A DNA stretch of 21,877 nucleotides, taken from assembly GCA_049700195.1 (NCBI GenBank), contig JBNAVY010000032.1:1-21877 (forward strand), given 5' to 3'. A program made the translations under genes and the position numbers. Positions 6,941 to 14,480 of the stretch are shown piece by piece. The stretch's first letter is position 1, and each line of letters begins with the position of its first letter. The notes under the pieces are model-generated. The model did not search any database. It was not told the DNA's origin and saw only the letters and a list, made by a program, of their open reading frames with translations. The DNA comes from JBNAVY01 sp049700195. Its GTDB lineage: Bacteria; Bacillota; Thermoanaerobacteria; Thermoanaerobacterales; Thermoanaerobacteraceae.

Positions 6941-7948
6941 ATGGCTGTAAAAGTAGGTATTAATGGTTTTGGAAGAATAGGCAGAAATGTATTCAGAGCA
7001 GCAATAAAGAAAAATGCTGATCTTGAAATTGTTGCATTAAATGATTTAACTGATGCAAAAACTTTAGCACATTTATTAAAATATGATTCTACTTTTGGAA
7101 TATTTGAAGGAGAAGTAATAGCTAAAGAAGATTCCTTAGTTGTAAATGGGAAAGAAATAAAAATATTTAAAGAAACTGATCCAGCTAAACTTCCATGGAA
7201 AGAATTAGGTGTAGATATTGTTATCGAGTCTACAGGAAGATTCACAAAAAAAGAAGATGCCATAAAACACATCGAGGGTGGTGCTAAAAAAGTTATTATT
7301 TCAGCACCAGCAAAAAATGAAGATATTACAATTGTTTTAGGTGTTAATGAAGACAAATATGATCCTAAAAATCATCATATAATTTCTAATGCTTCATGTA
7401 CAACGAATTGTTTAGCTCCATTAGCTAAAGTTATAAATGACAAGTTCCATATTAAACAAGGCATGATGACAACAGTGCATTCATACACAAATGATCAGAG
7501 GATACTTGATCTTCCTCACAGTGATTTAAGAAGGGCTAGATCAGCAGCCATGTCAATTATACCAACTACTACAGGTGCTGCTAAAGCATTGCATTTAGTT
7601 ATTCCGGATTTAAAAGGAAAATTAAATGGTTTTTCTTTAAGAGTGCCAACACCTGATGTTTCAATAGTTGATCTTGTAGCAGAAGTTGAAACTCCTGTTA
7701 CAGTTGAAGAAGTTAATGCTGCTTTAAAAGAAGCTGCTGAAGGTGAGTTGAAAGGAATATTAGGTTATTCAGAAGAACCATTAGTTTCTATGGATTATAA
7801 GGGAGATCCAAGGTCATCTATTGTTGATGCTCAGCTTACTATGGTAATTGAAGGGACATTAGTAAAAGCTGTTTCATGGTATGACAATGAATGGGGTTAT
7901 TCAAACAGAGTTGTAGACCTTGCTGAATACATAGCAAATAAATTATAA
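6941..7948 (+). CDS. gapA: Glyceraldehyde-3-phosphate dehydrogenase, NAD-dependent, glycolytic
   Basis: The 335-residue enzyme oxidises and phosphorylates glyceraldehyde-3-phosphate to 1,3-bisphosphoglycerate. Residues 1-150 form the NAD-binding Rossmann domain (INGFGRIGRNVFRA). The active-site motif ASCTTNC contains the nucleophile C153, and H180 is the general base. The Leu-Pro pair in LPHSDLRRAR and the NDLTD strand end are typical of NAD-preferring glycolytic enzymes. Length is normal. The ATG follows AAGGAGG with ideal spacing. It is the second gene of the cggR operon and the first enzyme gene, and is flanked on both sides by mRNA hairpins that may set its expression apart from cggR and pgk. 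Confidence 0.97.
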   Translation: MAVKVGINGFGRIGRNVFRAAIKKNADLEIVALNDLTDAKTLAHLLKYDSTFGIFEGEVIAKEDSLVVNGKEIKIFKETDPAKLPWKELGVDIVIESTGRFTKKEDAIKHIEGGAKKVIISAPAKNEDITIVLGVNEDKYDPKNHHIISNASCTTNCLAPLAKVINDKFHIKQGMMTTVHSYTNDQRILDLPHSDLRRARSAAMSIIPTTTGAAKALHLVIPDLKGKLNGFSLRVPTPDVSIVDLVAEVETPVTVEEVNAALKEAAEGELKGILGYSEEPLVSMDYKGDPRSSIVDAQLTMVIEGTLVKAVSWYDNEWGYSNRVVDLAEYIANKL

Positions 7949-7953
7949 TTGAT

Positions 7954-7991
7954 ATATAAAGGTTCAACTTTGCTGGGTTGGACCTTTATAT
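7954..7991 (+). repeat. 15-bp stem-loop in the gapA-pgk intergenic region
   Basis: Bases 7954-7968 (ATATAAAGGTTCAAC) pair with 7977-7991 (GTTGGACCTTTATAT). The only imperfection is one G-U wobble (7964/7981), and the loop is 8 bases. It begins 6 bases after the gapA stop. No T-tract follows, so a classic terminator is unlikely. It could protect the gapA mRNA 3' end or mark a processing site, raising gapA over the downstream genes. It occupies most of the 75-base spacer. Confidence 0.7.
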
Positions 7992-8023
7992 TCCATAATA
8001 CAAGAATAAAAGGAGGTATGAAT

Positions 8024-9205
8024 ATGAAGAAGACTATAAGAGATATTGACGTTAATGGCAAAAAAGTTCTTGTACGAGTAGATTTTAATGTGCCTATGGA
8101 TTCTGAAAAAAACATAACTGATGATATACGTATTAAAGCTGCACTTCCAACAATCAACTATCTTATAGAGCACGGCGCTAAAGTTATTTTAGTTTCACAT
8201 CTTGGGAGACCGAAAGGTAAATTTAATCTAGAATATTCATTAAAACCAGTATCAGAAAGGCTTTCAGAACTTTTAAATAAATCTGTGTTGATGGCAAAAG
8301 ATGTTATTGGGCCTGATGCTAAAGAAAAAGCGAAGAACCTGAAGGATGGAGAAGTTCTTCTTTTAGAAAATGTTCGTTTTTATCCTGAAGAAGAAAAAAA
8401 TGACCCGGAATTTGCTAAAGAACTTGCATCCTTAGCTGATATTTATGTTAATGATGCTTTTGGAACAGCACACAGAGCTCATGCTTCAACAGCTGGTGTA
8501 GCTAAATATCTGCCTGCAGTTTCGGGATTTTTAATAGAAAAAGAACTTAAGTTTTTAGGTGATGCTTTAGATAATCCCAAAAGACCTTTTGTAGCTATAT
8601 TAGGCGGAGCAAAAGTATCTGACAAAATAGGGGTAATAACAAATCTTTTAGATAAAGTAGATAGTTTATTAATTGGCGGAGGTATGGCTTATACATTTAT
8701 AAAAGCTAAAGGTTATGAAATTGGTAAATCACTTCTTGAGGAGGATAAACTGGATCTTGCAAAAGATTTAATGGAAAAAGCAAAAGAAAAAGGTGTGAAT
8801 CTTATGCTTCCATTAGACACAGCTATTAGTAAAGAATTAAAACCAGGATCTTATTATCAAGTTGTAAATATAGAAGAAATGCCTGCTGATCAAATAGGTG
8901 TTGATATTGGACCTAAAACTATTGAAGCATATTCAAAAATCATCACAGAGGCTATGACAGTTATATGGAATGGACCTATGGGAGTGTTTGAAATACCTGA
9001 ATTTGCCAGAGGTACAGAGGAAATAGCTATGGCTATGAGTCAATGCAAAGGTACAACTATTATAGGTGGTGGAGATTCTGCAGCTGCAGTTGAGCAATTG
9101 GGCTATGCAGATAAAGTGACTCATATATCGACAGGCGGTGGCGCTTCATTAGAGTTTTTAGAGGGAAAAACTCTGCCAGGTATTGATGTATTAAATGATA
9201 AATAG
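8024..9205 (+). CDS. pgk: Phosphoglycerate kinase
   Basis: The 393-residue enzyme transfers phosphate from 1,3-bisphosphoglycerate to ADP, the first ATP-forming step of lower glycolysis. The N-terminal substrate domain has RVDFNVPM and the basic-patch motif SHLGRPKG. The C-terminal nucleotide domain carries LGGAKVSDKI, WNGPMGVFE and the glycine-rich GGGDSAAAVE near the end. Length is the family's usual. AGGAGG (8011-8016) is 7 bases before the ATG at 8024 but only one base before an ATG at 8018, so 8024 is the better start. An open frame extending upstream to 7949 is only the hairpin region and is not coding. Confidence 0.96.
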   Translation: MKKTIRDIDVNGKKVLVRVDFNVPMDSEKNITDDIRIKAALPTINYLIEHGAKVILVSHLGRPKGKFNLEYSLKPVSERLSELLNKSVLMAKDVIGPDAKEKAKNLKDGEVLLLENVRFYPEEEKNDPEFAKELASLADIYVNDAFGTAHRAHASTAGVAKYLPAVSGFLIEKELKFLGDALDNPKRPFVAILGGAKVSDKIGVITNLLDKVDSLLIGGGMAYTFIKAKGYEIGKSLLEEDKLDLAKDLMEKAKEKGVNLMLPLDTAISKELKPGSYYQVVNIEEMPADQIGVDIGPKTIEAYSKIITEAMTVIWNGPMGVFEIPEFARGTEEIAMAMSQCKGTTIIGGGDSAAAVEQLGYADKVTHISTGGGASLEFLEGKTLPGIDVLNDK

Positions 9206-9222
9206 TAAAGAGGTGTATTAAA

Positions 9223-9969
9223 TTGAGAAAGCCGATAATAGCAGGTAACTGGAAGATGTATATGACACCTTCTGAGGCAGTAAATTTGGTACGTGAGCTT
9301 GTCCCCCTTGTAAAAGATTCAAATACAGAGGTGGTTGTAATTCCTCCTTTTGTTGATTTAACTGTAGTAGAAAAAGAAATAAATGGTACTAATATATCTC
9401 TTGGCGCACAGGATATGTATTGGGAAGAAAAAGGTGCATTTACTGGTGAAGTGTCTCCATTAATGTTAAAAGAGATAGGAGTTAAATATGTTATAATTGG
9501 TCACTCTGAAAGAAGACAATATTTTGGAGAAACTGATGAAACAGTTAATAAAAAAGTTTTGTCTGCTTTAGATCATGGCTTGATGCCAATAATATGTGTA
9601 GGTGAGTCATTATCACAAAGAGAAGCAGGTAAAGCTTTTGAAGTTGTTGAGAATCAAACAAAAGAAGCTTTAAAAAATGTGCCAGAGAAAGAAATTGAAA
9701 AAATAGTAATTGCATATGAACCAATTTGGGCTATTGGAACTGGTAAAACAGCTACATCTAAAGATGCAAATGAAGTAATAAAGTCAATACGAAGTACTGT
9801 ATCTAAATTATATGGTAGTGAAATATCACAATTAGTAAGAATTCAATATGGTGGAAGTGTTAAACCTAATAATGCTGCTGAATTGATGGCAGAAAGTGAT
9901 ATTGATGGTGCTTTGGTTGGTGGAGCAAGTCTTGTTGCAACAGATTTTGCAAAAATCGTCAACTATTAA
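9223..9969 (+). CDS. tpiA: Triosephosphate isomerase
   Basis: The 248-residue TIM-barrel enzyme interconverts dihydroxyacetone phosphate and glyceraldehyde-3-phosphate. Catalytic residues are K11 (AGNWKMY), H94 (IIGHSERR) and E166 (AYEPIWAIGTGK), and the phosphate-binding YGGSV and GALVGGASL loops are present. The start is TTG at 9223, supported by AAAGAGGTG (9207-9215) seven bases upstream and by MRKPIIAGNWKM, the usual beginning of the family. It lies 17 bases after pgk and 12 before gpmI, consistent with one operon. The weaker start codon may lower its translation relative to its neighbours, which is an inference. Confidence 0.96.
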   Translation: MRKPIIAGNWKMYMTPSEAVNLVRELVPLVKDSNTEVVVIPPFVDLTVVEKEINGTNISLGAQDMYWEEKGAFTGEVSPLMLKEIGVKYVIIGHSERRQYFGETDETVNKKVLSALDHGLMPIICVGESLSQREAGKAFEVVENQTKEALKNVPEKEIEKIVIAYEPIWAIGTGKTATSKDANEVIKSIRSTVSKLYGSEISQLVRIQYGGSVKPNNAAELMAESDIDGALVGGASLVATDFAKIVNY

Positions 9970-9981
9970 GGAGAGGATTAC

Positions 9982-11523
9982 ATGCCAGGCAAATTAGTAA
10001 TGCTTACAATTTTGGATGGATTTGGATTATCTGAAGAAAAAGAAGGTAATGCTATTTATTCAGCTAATACACCCAATATTGACTTTTATTTAAAAAATTA
10101 TCCTAATACATCACTAATCCCTAGTGGATTGGCAGTAGGGTTACCAGAAGGTCAAATGGGGAATTCTGAAGTAGGACATTTAAATATTGGAGCAGGAAGA
10201 GTTGTATATCAAGAATTGACTAGAATCTCTAAAGATATAGAAGAAAGGTCTTTTTTTAAAAAGCAGGAGTTTATAAATGCTGTTTTAAATGCTAAAAATA
10301 ATAAAGGTAAACTTCACCTTTTTGGTCTATTATCTGATGGGGGCGTTCATAGTCATATAACACATCTGTTTGCTCTTATGAAATTAGCAAAAGAACAAGG
10401 TTTAAATGATGTTTATATTCACGCTTTTTTGGATGGAAGAGATGTACCACCTTCTTGTGCAAAAGAATATATACAGCAATTTGAAGATGAATCAAACAAA
10501 CTTTCTATAGGTAAAATTGCAACTATATCTGGAAGATACTATTCTATGGATAGAGATAAGCGCTGGGATAGAGTAAAAAAAGCATATGATGCAATAGTCC
10601 TGGGCAAGGGTATATATGCGGATTCTCCATTAGAAGCATTAAATATTGCTTATTCTAAGGATCAGACAGATGAGTTTGTAGAGCCTACAGTTATACTTGA
10701 AAATGGTAAACCAGTTGCAACCGTAGATGAAGGAGATTCAATAATATTTTTTAATTTTAGGCCTGACAGGGCAAGAGAATTAACCCATGCATTTACAGAT
10801 AAAACTTTTAACTTTTTTGATAGAGAAAGAGGTTATTTACCATTATATTTTGTTACAATGACGCAATATGACGACACTTTAGAAAATGTTAATGTTGCAT
10901 ATAAACCAGAGAAATTAGAAAATACTTTAGGTGAATATTTAAGTAAAAAAGGTATAAAACAATTGAGAATTGCAGAAACAGAAAAATATGCCCATGTTAC
11001 ATTTTTCTTTAATGGTGGTATAGAAAAGCCAAATGAAAATGAGGAAAGAGTTCTTATACCATCTCCAAAAGTTGCTACATATGATTTGCAACCTGAAATG
11101 AGTGCATATGAAGTTACTGACACAGTTATACAAAAAATAAAATCTAATCAATATGGTTTTATTTTACTTAATTTTGCAAATCCTGATATGGTTGGACATA
11201 CTGGTGTAATGAGTGCTGCAATAAAAGCAATTGAAACTGTTGATGAATGTGTTGGTAGAATAGTAAAAGCTGTTGAAGATGTAGGAGGTACTATTCTTAT
11301 AACTGCAGATCATGGAAATGCAGAACAAATGGAAGATTTAAAAACCAAATCACCTCAGACAGCTCATACTACAAATCCAGTTCCTTTTATTGTTATAGGT
11401 GAAGGAGATATTGACCTTAGAAAAAATGGTATATTAGCAGATATAGCTCCAACTGTTCTTGAAATAATGGGGTTAGAAAAACCTATAGAAATGACTGGTG
11501 AGTCTTTAATTATCGGTAAGTAA
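9982..11523 (+). CDS. gpmI: 2,3-bisphosphoglycerate-independent phosphoglycerate mutase
   Basis: The 513-residue, metal-dependent mutase interconverts 3- and 2-phosphoglycerate. It belongs to the alkaline phosphatase superfamily and is unrelated to the cofactor-dependent mutase. Metal and nucleophile motifs are LDGFGL (D12), GNSEVGH (nucleophile S62), GGVHSH, DGRDVPP, NFRPDRAREL, the C-terminal DMVGHTG and ADHGNAEQM. The length of 510-515 residues is typical. The ribosome site AAGGAGAGG overlaps the tpiA stop codon, so translation of the two genes may be coupled. In Bacillus the manganese-dependent enzyme is needed in sporulation and germination, where pH controls it. Confidence 0.96.
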   Translation: MPGKLVMLTILDGFGLSEEKEGNAIYSANTPNIDFYLKNYPNTSLIPSGLAVGLPEGQMGNSEVGHLNIGAGRVVYQELTRISKDIEERSFFKKQEFINAVLNAKNNKGKLHLFGLLSDGGVHSHITHLFALMKLAKEQGLNDVYIHAFLDGRDVPPSCAKEYIQQFEDESNKLSIGKIATISGRYYSMDRDKRWDRVKKAYDAIVLGKGIYADSPLEALNIAYSKDQTDEFVEPTVILENGKPVATVDEGDSIIFFNFRPDRARELTHAFTDKTFNFFDRERGYLPLYFVTMTQYDDTLENVNVAYKPEKLENTLGEYLSKKGIKQLRIAETEKYAHVTFFFNGGIEKPNENEERVLIPSPKVATYDLQPEMSAYEVTDTVIQKIKSNQYGFILLNFANPDMVGHTGVMSAAIKAIETVDECVGRIVKAVEDVGGTILITADHGNAEQMEDLKTKSPQTAHTTNPVPFIVIGEGDIDLRKNGILADIAPTVLEIMGLEKPIEMTGESLIIGK

Positions 11524-11552
11524 AATATTAAATTTGAAAGGAGAATATTATA

Positions 11553-12842
11553 ATGTCAACAATAATTGATATTTATGCTAGAGAAATACTTGATTCAAGA
11601 GGAAATCCTACTGTAGAAGTTGAGGTAGAACTTGATAGTGGTGCAATAGGAAGAGCAGGAGTGCCCTCAGGTGCATCTACAGGAGCCTTTGAAGCTGTAG
11701 AATTAAGAGATGGTGATAAAACTAGATATATGGGAATGGGAGTATTAAAAGCCGTTCAGAACGTAAATGATATAATTGCACCTGAGATCATTGGAATGGA
11801 AGCAGAAGATCAAGTTTCTATTGACAATGCTATGATTGAATTAGATGGTACACCGAATAAAGCAAAATTAGGTGCTAATGCTATTTTGGGAGTTTCTTTG
11901 GCAGTTGCAAAAGCAGCAGCTGAGGAATCCGGATTGCCACTTTACCAATATATTGGCGGAGTAAATTCAAAAGTTATGCCAGTTCCGATGATGAACATTT
12001 TAAATGGTGGTAAACATGCTGATAATAATGTTGATATTCAAGAATTTATGATAATGCCTGTTGGGGCAGAAAATTTTCATGATGCTTTGAGAATGTGTTC
12101 AGAAGTTTATCATAATTTAAAAAATGTCCTGCATTCAAAAGGACTTGGTACTACAGTTGGTGATGAAGGTGGTTTTGCACCAAACCTAACATCAAATGAA
12201 GAAGCAATAGAAGTTATTATAGAAGCAATCGAAAAAACAGGATATATTCCAGGCGAAGATATTGCATTAGCATTAGATCCCGCATCAACAGAAATGTATA
12301 AGGAAGATGGCAAGTATCATTTTGAAGGAGAAGGAATAGTTAGAACATCGATAGAAATGGTAGATTTCTGGGAAAAGTTAGTTGACAAGTATCCAATCAT
12401 TTCTATAGAAGATGGACTTGCTGAAGAAGATTGGGATGGATGGAAGCTGATGACAGAAAGGCTTGGTAAGAAGATTCAAATTGTTGGTGATGATTTGTTT
12501 GTAACAAATACAAAAAGACTTTCTAAAGGAATAAATATGGGAGTTGCAAATTCAATACTCATAAAACTCAATCAAATAGGTACATTAACAGAAACACTTG
12601 ATGCTATTGAAATGGCAAAAAGGGCTGGATACACCGCAGTAGTTTCTCACCGCTCAGGAGAAACGGATGATTCAACAATAGCTGATCTTGTAGTAGCAGT
12701 AAATGCCGGTCAAATAAAAACAGGTGCACCTGCGAGAATTGATAGGGTAGCTAAATATAATCAACTTTTAAGAATTGAAGAAGCTCTAGGTGGGATATCA
12801 CAATATCTTGGCAAACAAGCTTTTTACAATTTAAAAAAATAA
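11553..12842 (+). CDS. eno: Enolase
   Basis: The 429-residue enzyme dehydrates 2-phosphoglycerate to phosphoenolpyruvate, the last step encoded by this operon. Visible features are the N-terminal AREILDSRGNPTVEVE, the catalytic-loop GASTGAFEA, GDEGGFAP, the metal ligands in ALDPASTE, SIEDGLAEEDW and GDDLFVTN, the signature ILIKLNQIGTLTET with its catalytic Lys, and SHRSGETDD. Length is standard. AAGGAG lies about 9 bases before the ATG. Pyruvate kinase is not in the window. A hairpin follows the stop, ending the operon before the separate secG promoter. In many Firmicutes enolase is also a component of the RNA-degradation complex and is found on the surface. Nothing in the sequence addresses that here. 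Confidence 0.97.
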   Translation: MSTIIDIYAREILDSRGNPTVEVEVELDSGAIGRAGVPSGASTGAFEAVELRDGDKTRYMGMGVLKAVQNVNDIIAPEIIGMEAEDQVSIDNAMIELDGTPNKAKLGANAILGVSLAVAKAAAEESGLPLYQYIGGVNSKVMPVPMMNILNGGKHADNNVDIQEFMIMPVGAENFHDALRMCSEVYHNLKNVLHSKGLGTTVGDEGGFAPNLTSNEEAIEVIIEAIEKTGYIPGEDIALALDPASTEMYKEDGKYHFEGEGIVRTSIEMVDFWEKLVDKYPIISIEDGLAEEDWDGWKLMTERLGKKIQIVGDDLFVTNTKRLSKGINMGVANSILIKLNQIGTLTETLDAIEMAKRAGYTAVVSHRSGETDDSTIADLVVAVNAGQIKTGAPARIDRVAKYNQLLRIEEALGGISQYLGKQAFYNLKK

Positions 12843-12847
12843 CAACT

Positions 12848-12876
12848 AAAGGGAAGCTATAAAAAGCCTCCCTTTT
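12848..12876 (+). terminator. Probable terminator of the glycolytic operon
   Basis: AAAGGGAAGCT (12848-12858) pairs with AGCCTCCCTTT (12865-12875) apart from one A/C mismatch, with a 6-base loop. The trailing T-tract is short (TTTT), so termination may be incomplete and allow some read-through into secG. Confidence 0.65.
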
Positions 12877-12887
12877 AAAAATTCTAC

Positions 12888-12916
12888 TTGAAATTTTTTA
12901 AATATGTATATATAAT
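12888..12916 (+). promoter_or_regulatory. secG promoter
   Basis: TTGAAA (12888-12893), 17 bp, then TATAAT (12911-12916): five of six and six of six consensus bases. It lies after the eno hairpin and about 75 bases before the secG start, giving secG its own transcription. Confidence 0.75.
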
Positions 12917-12990
12917 ATATTATGTGGCATTGTGTATAAAAATTTTATTATATTTAAAGTTACATAAATTTTATAAGGCGGTGTTTTTTT

Positions 12991-13230
12991 ATGCTAAAGA
13001 CTGTATTTTTAATTTTGCATGTTTTAGTAAGTTTGTTTATGATTGTTGTTATATTATTACAACAAGGTAAAAGTGCCGGTATTTCAGGAGTTATAGCGGG
13101 CGGCGCTGAAACTTTTTTTGGAAAAAACAAAGCTCGTACAATGGAAGGTACTTTGGAAAGACTTACAACAATAAGTGCGGTTATTTTTCTTATAACATCT
13201 TTAGTATTGTCATTGTTGATGGCACGTTAA
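12991..13230 (+). CDS. secG: Preprotein translocase subunit SecG
   Basis: The 79-residue membrane protein is the small non-essential subunit of the SecYEG translocon. It has two hydrophobic segments (about residues 2-22 and 57-77) joined by a polar loop with the family's QQGKSAGISGVIAGGAETFFGKNKA-like stretch, seen here at residues 24-48. The following KARTMEGTLERLT leads into the second helix. Length matches SecG of other Firmicutes. Ribosome site AGGCGGTG (12976-12983) precedes the ATG at 12991. It has its own promoter and terminator, so it is a monocistronic unit between the glycolytic operon and dgt. An overlapping frame at 12888-13070 covers the promoter and is not considered coding. Confidence 0.93.
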   Translation: MLKTVFLILHVLVSLFMIVVILLQQGKSAGISGVIAGGAETFFGKNKARTMEGTLERLTTISAVIFLITSLVLSLLMAR

Positions 13231-13263
13231 TCCAAATTTTAAATAGACGTAAATAGATCTGCT

Positions 13264-13290
13264 AAAAACCCTTTAAGGGTTTTTATTTTT
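13264..13290 (+). terminator. Intrinsic terminator after secG
   Basis: AAAAACCC (13264-13271) pairs with GGGTTTTT (13277-13284), followed by ATTTTT. A second potential hairpin (13285-13292 with 13301-13308) begins within the T-tract. No clear promoter for dgt is seen downstream, so some read-through to dgt is possible. Confidence 0.8.
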
Positions 13291-13333
13291 GATTTTTGCT
13301 TCAAAAATTACCTTTGATTGGCATGGTGATAAT

Positions 13334-14353
13334 ATGAAGATAAGGGAAATATCAGAAGAATTAGAATATAGATTTCTTTCTATTCATGGAACAAAAAGTT
13401 TTGAAACTAAGGGTCGTGATATATATGAAGAAAAATGCGATATTAGAACTGAGTTTCAAAGGGATAGAGATAGAATCATTCACTGTAAAGCATTCAGGAG
13501 ATTGAGCCATAAGACACAAGTTTTTATTTCTCCTGATGGTGATCATTATAGAACCAGACTTACTCATACTTTAGAAGTATCACAAATAGCACGTACAATA
13601 TCAAGAGCACTTCGTTTAAATGAAGATTTAACAGAAGCAATTGCTCTTGGCCATGACTTAGGGCATACTCCTTTTGGGCATTCGGGAGAAGAGGTACTCA
13701 ATAGACTTCTAAAGGATGGTTTCAGGCACAATCAGCAAAGCCTCAGGGTTGTTGAAATACTTGAAAATAATGGACGAGGATTAAATTTGACATGGGAAGT
13801 ATTGGATGGCATATATAATCATTCTACATCAGGGAATCCTAATACACCAGAAGGTAAAGTTGTACAAATATCAGATAAGATAGCATATATTAACCATGAT
13901 ATTGATGATGCTATAAGAGCAAAAGTTTTAAATCCAGACGATCTGCCTAAAGATTTACTTGAAATATTAGGTGATAGGCATAGTAAAAGAATAGATACTA
14001 TGGTAAGAGATGTTATAATGAACAGCCTTGATAAACCAACTGTTTCGATGAGTAAAAAAATTTATGATGCAACATATAGTTTAAGAGATTTTTTGTTTAA
14101 AAAAGTTTATATAGGTTCTAAAGCAAAAAAAGATGAAGATAAAGCAAAAATGGTAGTTGAAGAACTTTTTAACTATTTCTATAAAAATATAGATAAAATG
14201 CCTGAAGAATTTATAAACTTTATCGATAAATATGGGGTCGAGAGAGTTGTAGCAGATTATATTGCTGGTATGACTGATAAATATGCAATAATTAAGTATA
14301 AAGAAATTTTTTTAAATGAAAATATTGATGAAACAAATTTTTTTAAAATTTAA
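13334..14353 (+). CDS. dgt: Deoxyguanosinetriphosphate triphosphohydrolase-like HD protein
   Basis: The 339-residue HD-domain protein is related to dNTP triphosphohydrolases, which cleave dNTPs to nucleoside and triphosphate. The metal-binding set is H78 (RLTHTLEV), the H107-D108 pair (GHDLGHTPFGHSGEE) and a later Asp (ISDKIAYINHDIDDA). The FRHNQQSLRVVE motif after the HD core is characteristic. Bacterial members of this shorter group often need activation by a particular dNTP and have uncertain specificity. The ATG at 13334 has a weak GGTGAT ribosome site. A TTG at 13289 in the same frame lies in the terminator region and is rejected. Its place before dnaG and rpoD is a common clostridial arrangement, linking dNTP control with replication. 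Confidence 0.88.
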   Translation: MKIREISEELEYRFLSIHGTKSFETKGRDIYEEKCDIRTEFQRDRDRIIHCKAFRRLSHKTQVFISPDGDHYRTRLTHTLEVSQIARTISRALRLNEDLTEAIALGHDLGHTPFGHSGEEVLNRLLKDGFRHNQQSLRVVEILENNGRGLNLTWEVLDGIYNHSTSGNPNTPEGKVVQISDKIAYINHDIDDAIRAKVLNPDDLPKDLLEILGDRHSKRIDTMVRDVIMNSLDKPTVSMSKKIYDATYSLRDFLFKKVYIGSKAKKDEDKAKMVVEELFNYFYKNIDKMPEEFINFIDKYGVERVVADYIAGMTDKYAIIKYKEIFLNENIDETNFFKI

Positions 14354-14367
14354 TTAATAATTTAAAA

Positions 14368-14396
14368 GAAGGATTTAAAGATTTTTTGTCGAATAT
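14368..14396 (+). promoter_or_regulatory. Sigma-H-like promoter / Spo0A box, copy 1, upstream of dnaG
   Basis: GAAGGATTT (14368-14376), 11 bp, GTCGAATAT (14388-14396) fits the B. subtilis sigma-H consensus RNAGGAWWW-N11/12-RNNGAATWW at every defined base. The same bases include TTTTGTCGAA, which contains the Spo0A box TGTCGAA (14387-14393). It lies about 90 bases before dnaG. Whether it is a promoter, a Spo0A site or both cannot be decided from sequence. Confidence 0.55.
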
Positions 14397-14433
14397 ATAT
14401 TGTTTGTTAGATCTAAAAGTTTTTTAATTTTAA

Positions 14434-14462
14434 AAAGGATTTTAACAATTTTTGTCGAAATA
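14434..14462 (+). promoter_or_regulatory. Spo0A box / sigma-H-like element, copy 2, upstream of dnaG
   Basis: AAAGGATTT (14434-14442), 11 bp, GTCGAAATA (14454-14462) repeats the first element with the same spacing. GAAA replaces GAAT, so it is a poorer sigma-H -10 but a better Spo0A box (TTTTTGTCGAAA, with TGTCGAA at 14453-14459). The two boxes are 66 bp apart. It sits only 18 bases before the dnaG start, so activator or repressor binding here would affect access to dnaG-rpoD. Confidence 0.5.
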
Positions 14463-14480
14463 GAATAATAGGTGGTGTAA

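Noticed and set aside
6925..7356. 143-codon reverse frame over gapA
   Set aside because: Antisense to the conserved NAD-binding domain. The Ser/Phe/Pro-rich composition is typical of shadows of AT-rich genes, and no minus-strand ribosome site was identified.
12888..13070. 60-codon forward frame overlapping secG
   Set aside because: It covers the secG promoter and leader, has no ribosome site, is Phe/Tyr/Ile-rich from AT-rich DNA, and secG in the other frame is clear.
13219..13236. Sigma-54 (-24/-12) promoter starting TGGCAC, sought because rpoN is present
   Set aside because: The TGGCAC sites at about 6608, 13219 and 20323 lack a TTGCW-type -12 element at the right spacing.
13285..13308. 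Second hairpin just after the secG terminator, as an antiterminator
   Set aside because: It uses the T-tract but does not compete with the terminator stem, and no leader peptide or ligand-binding fold is visible.
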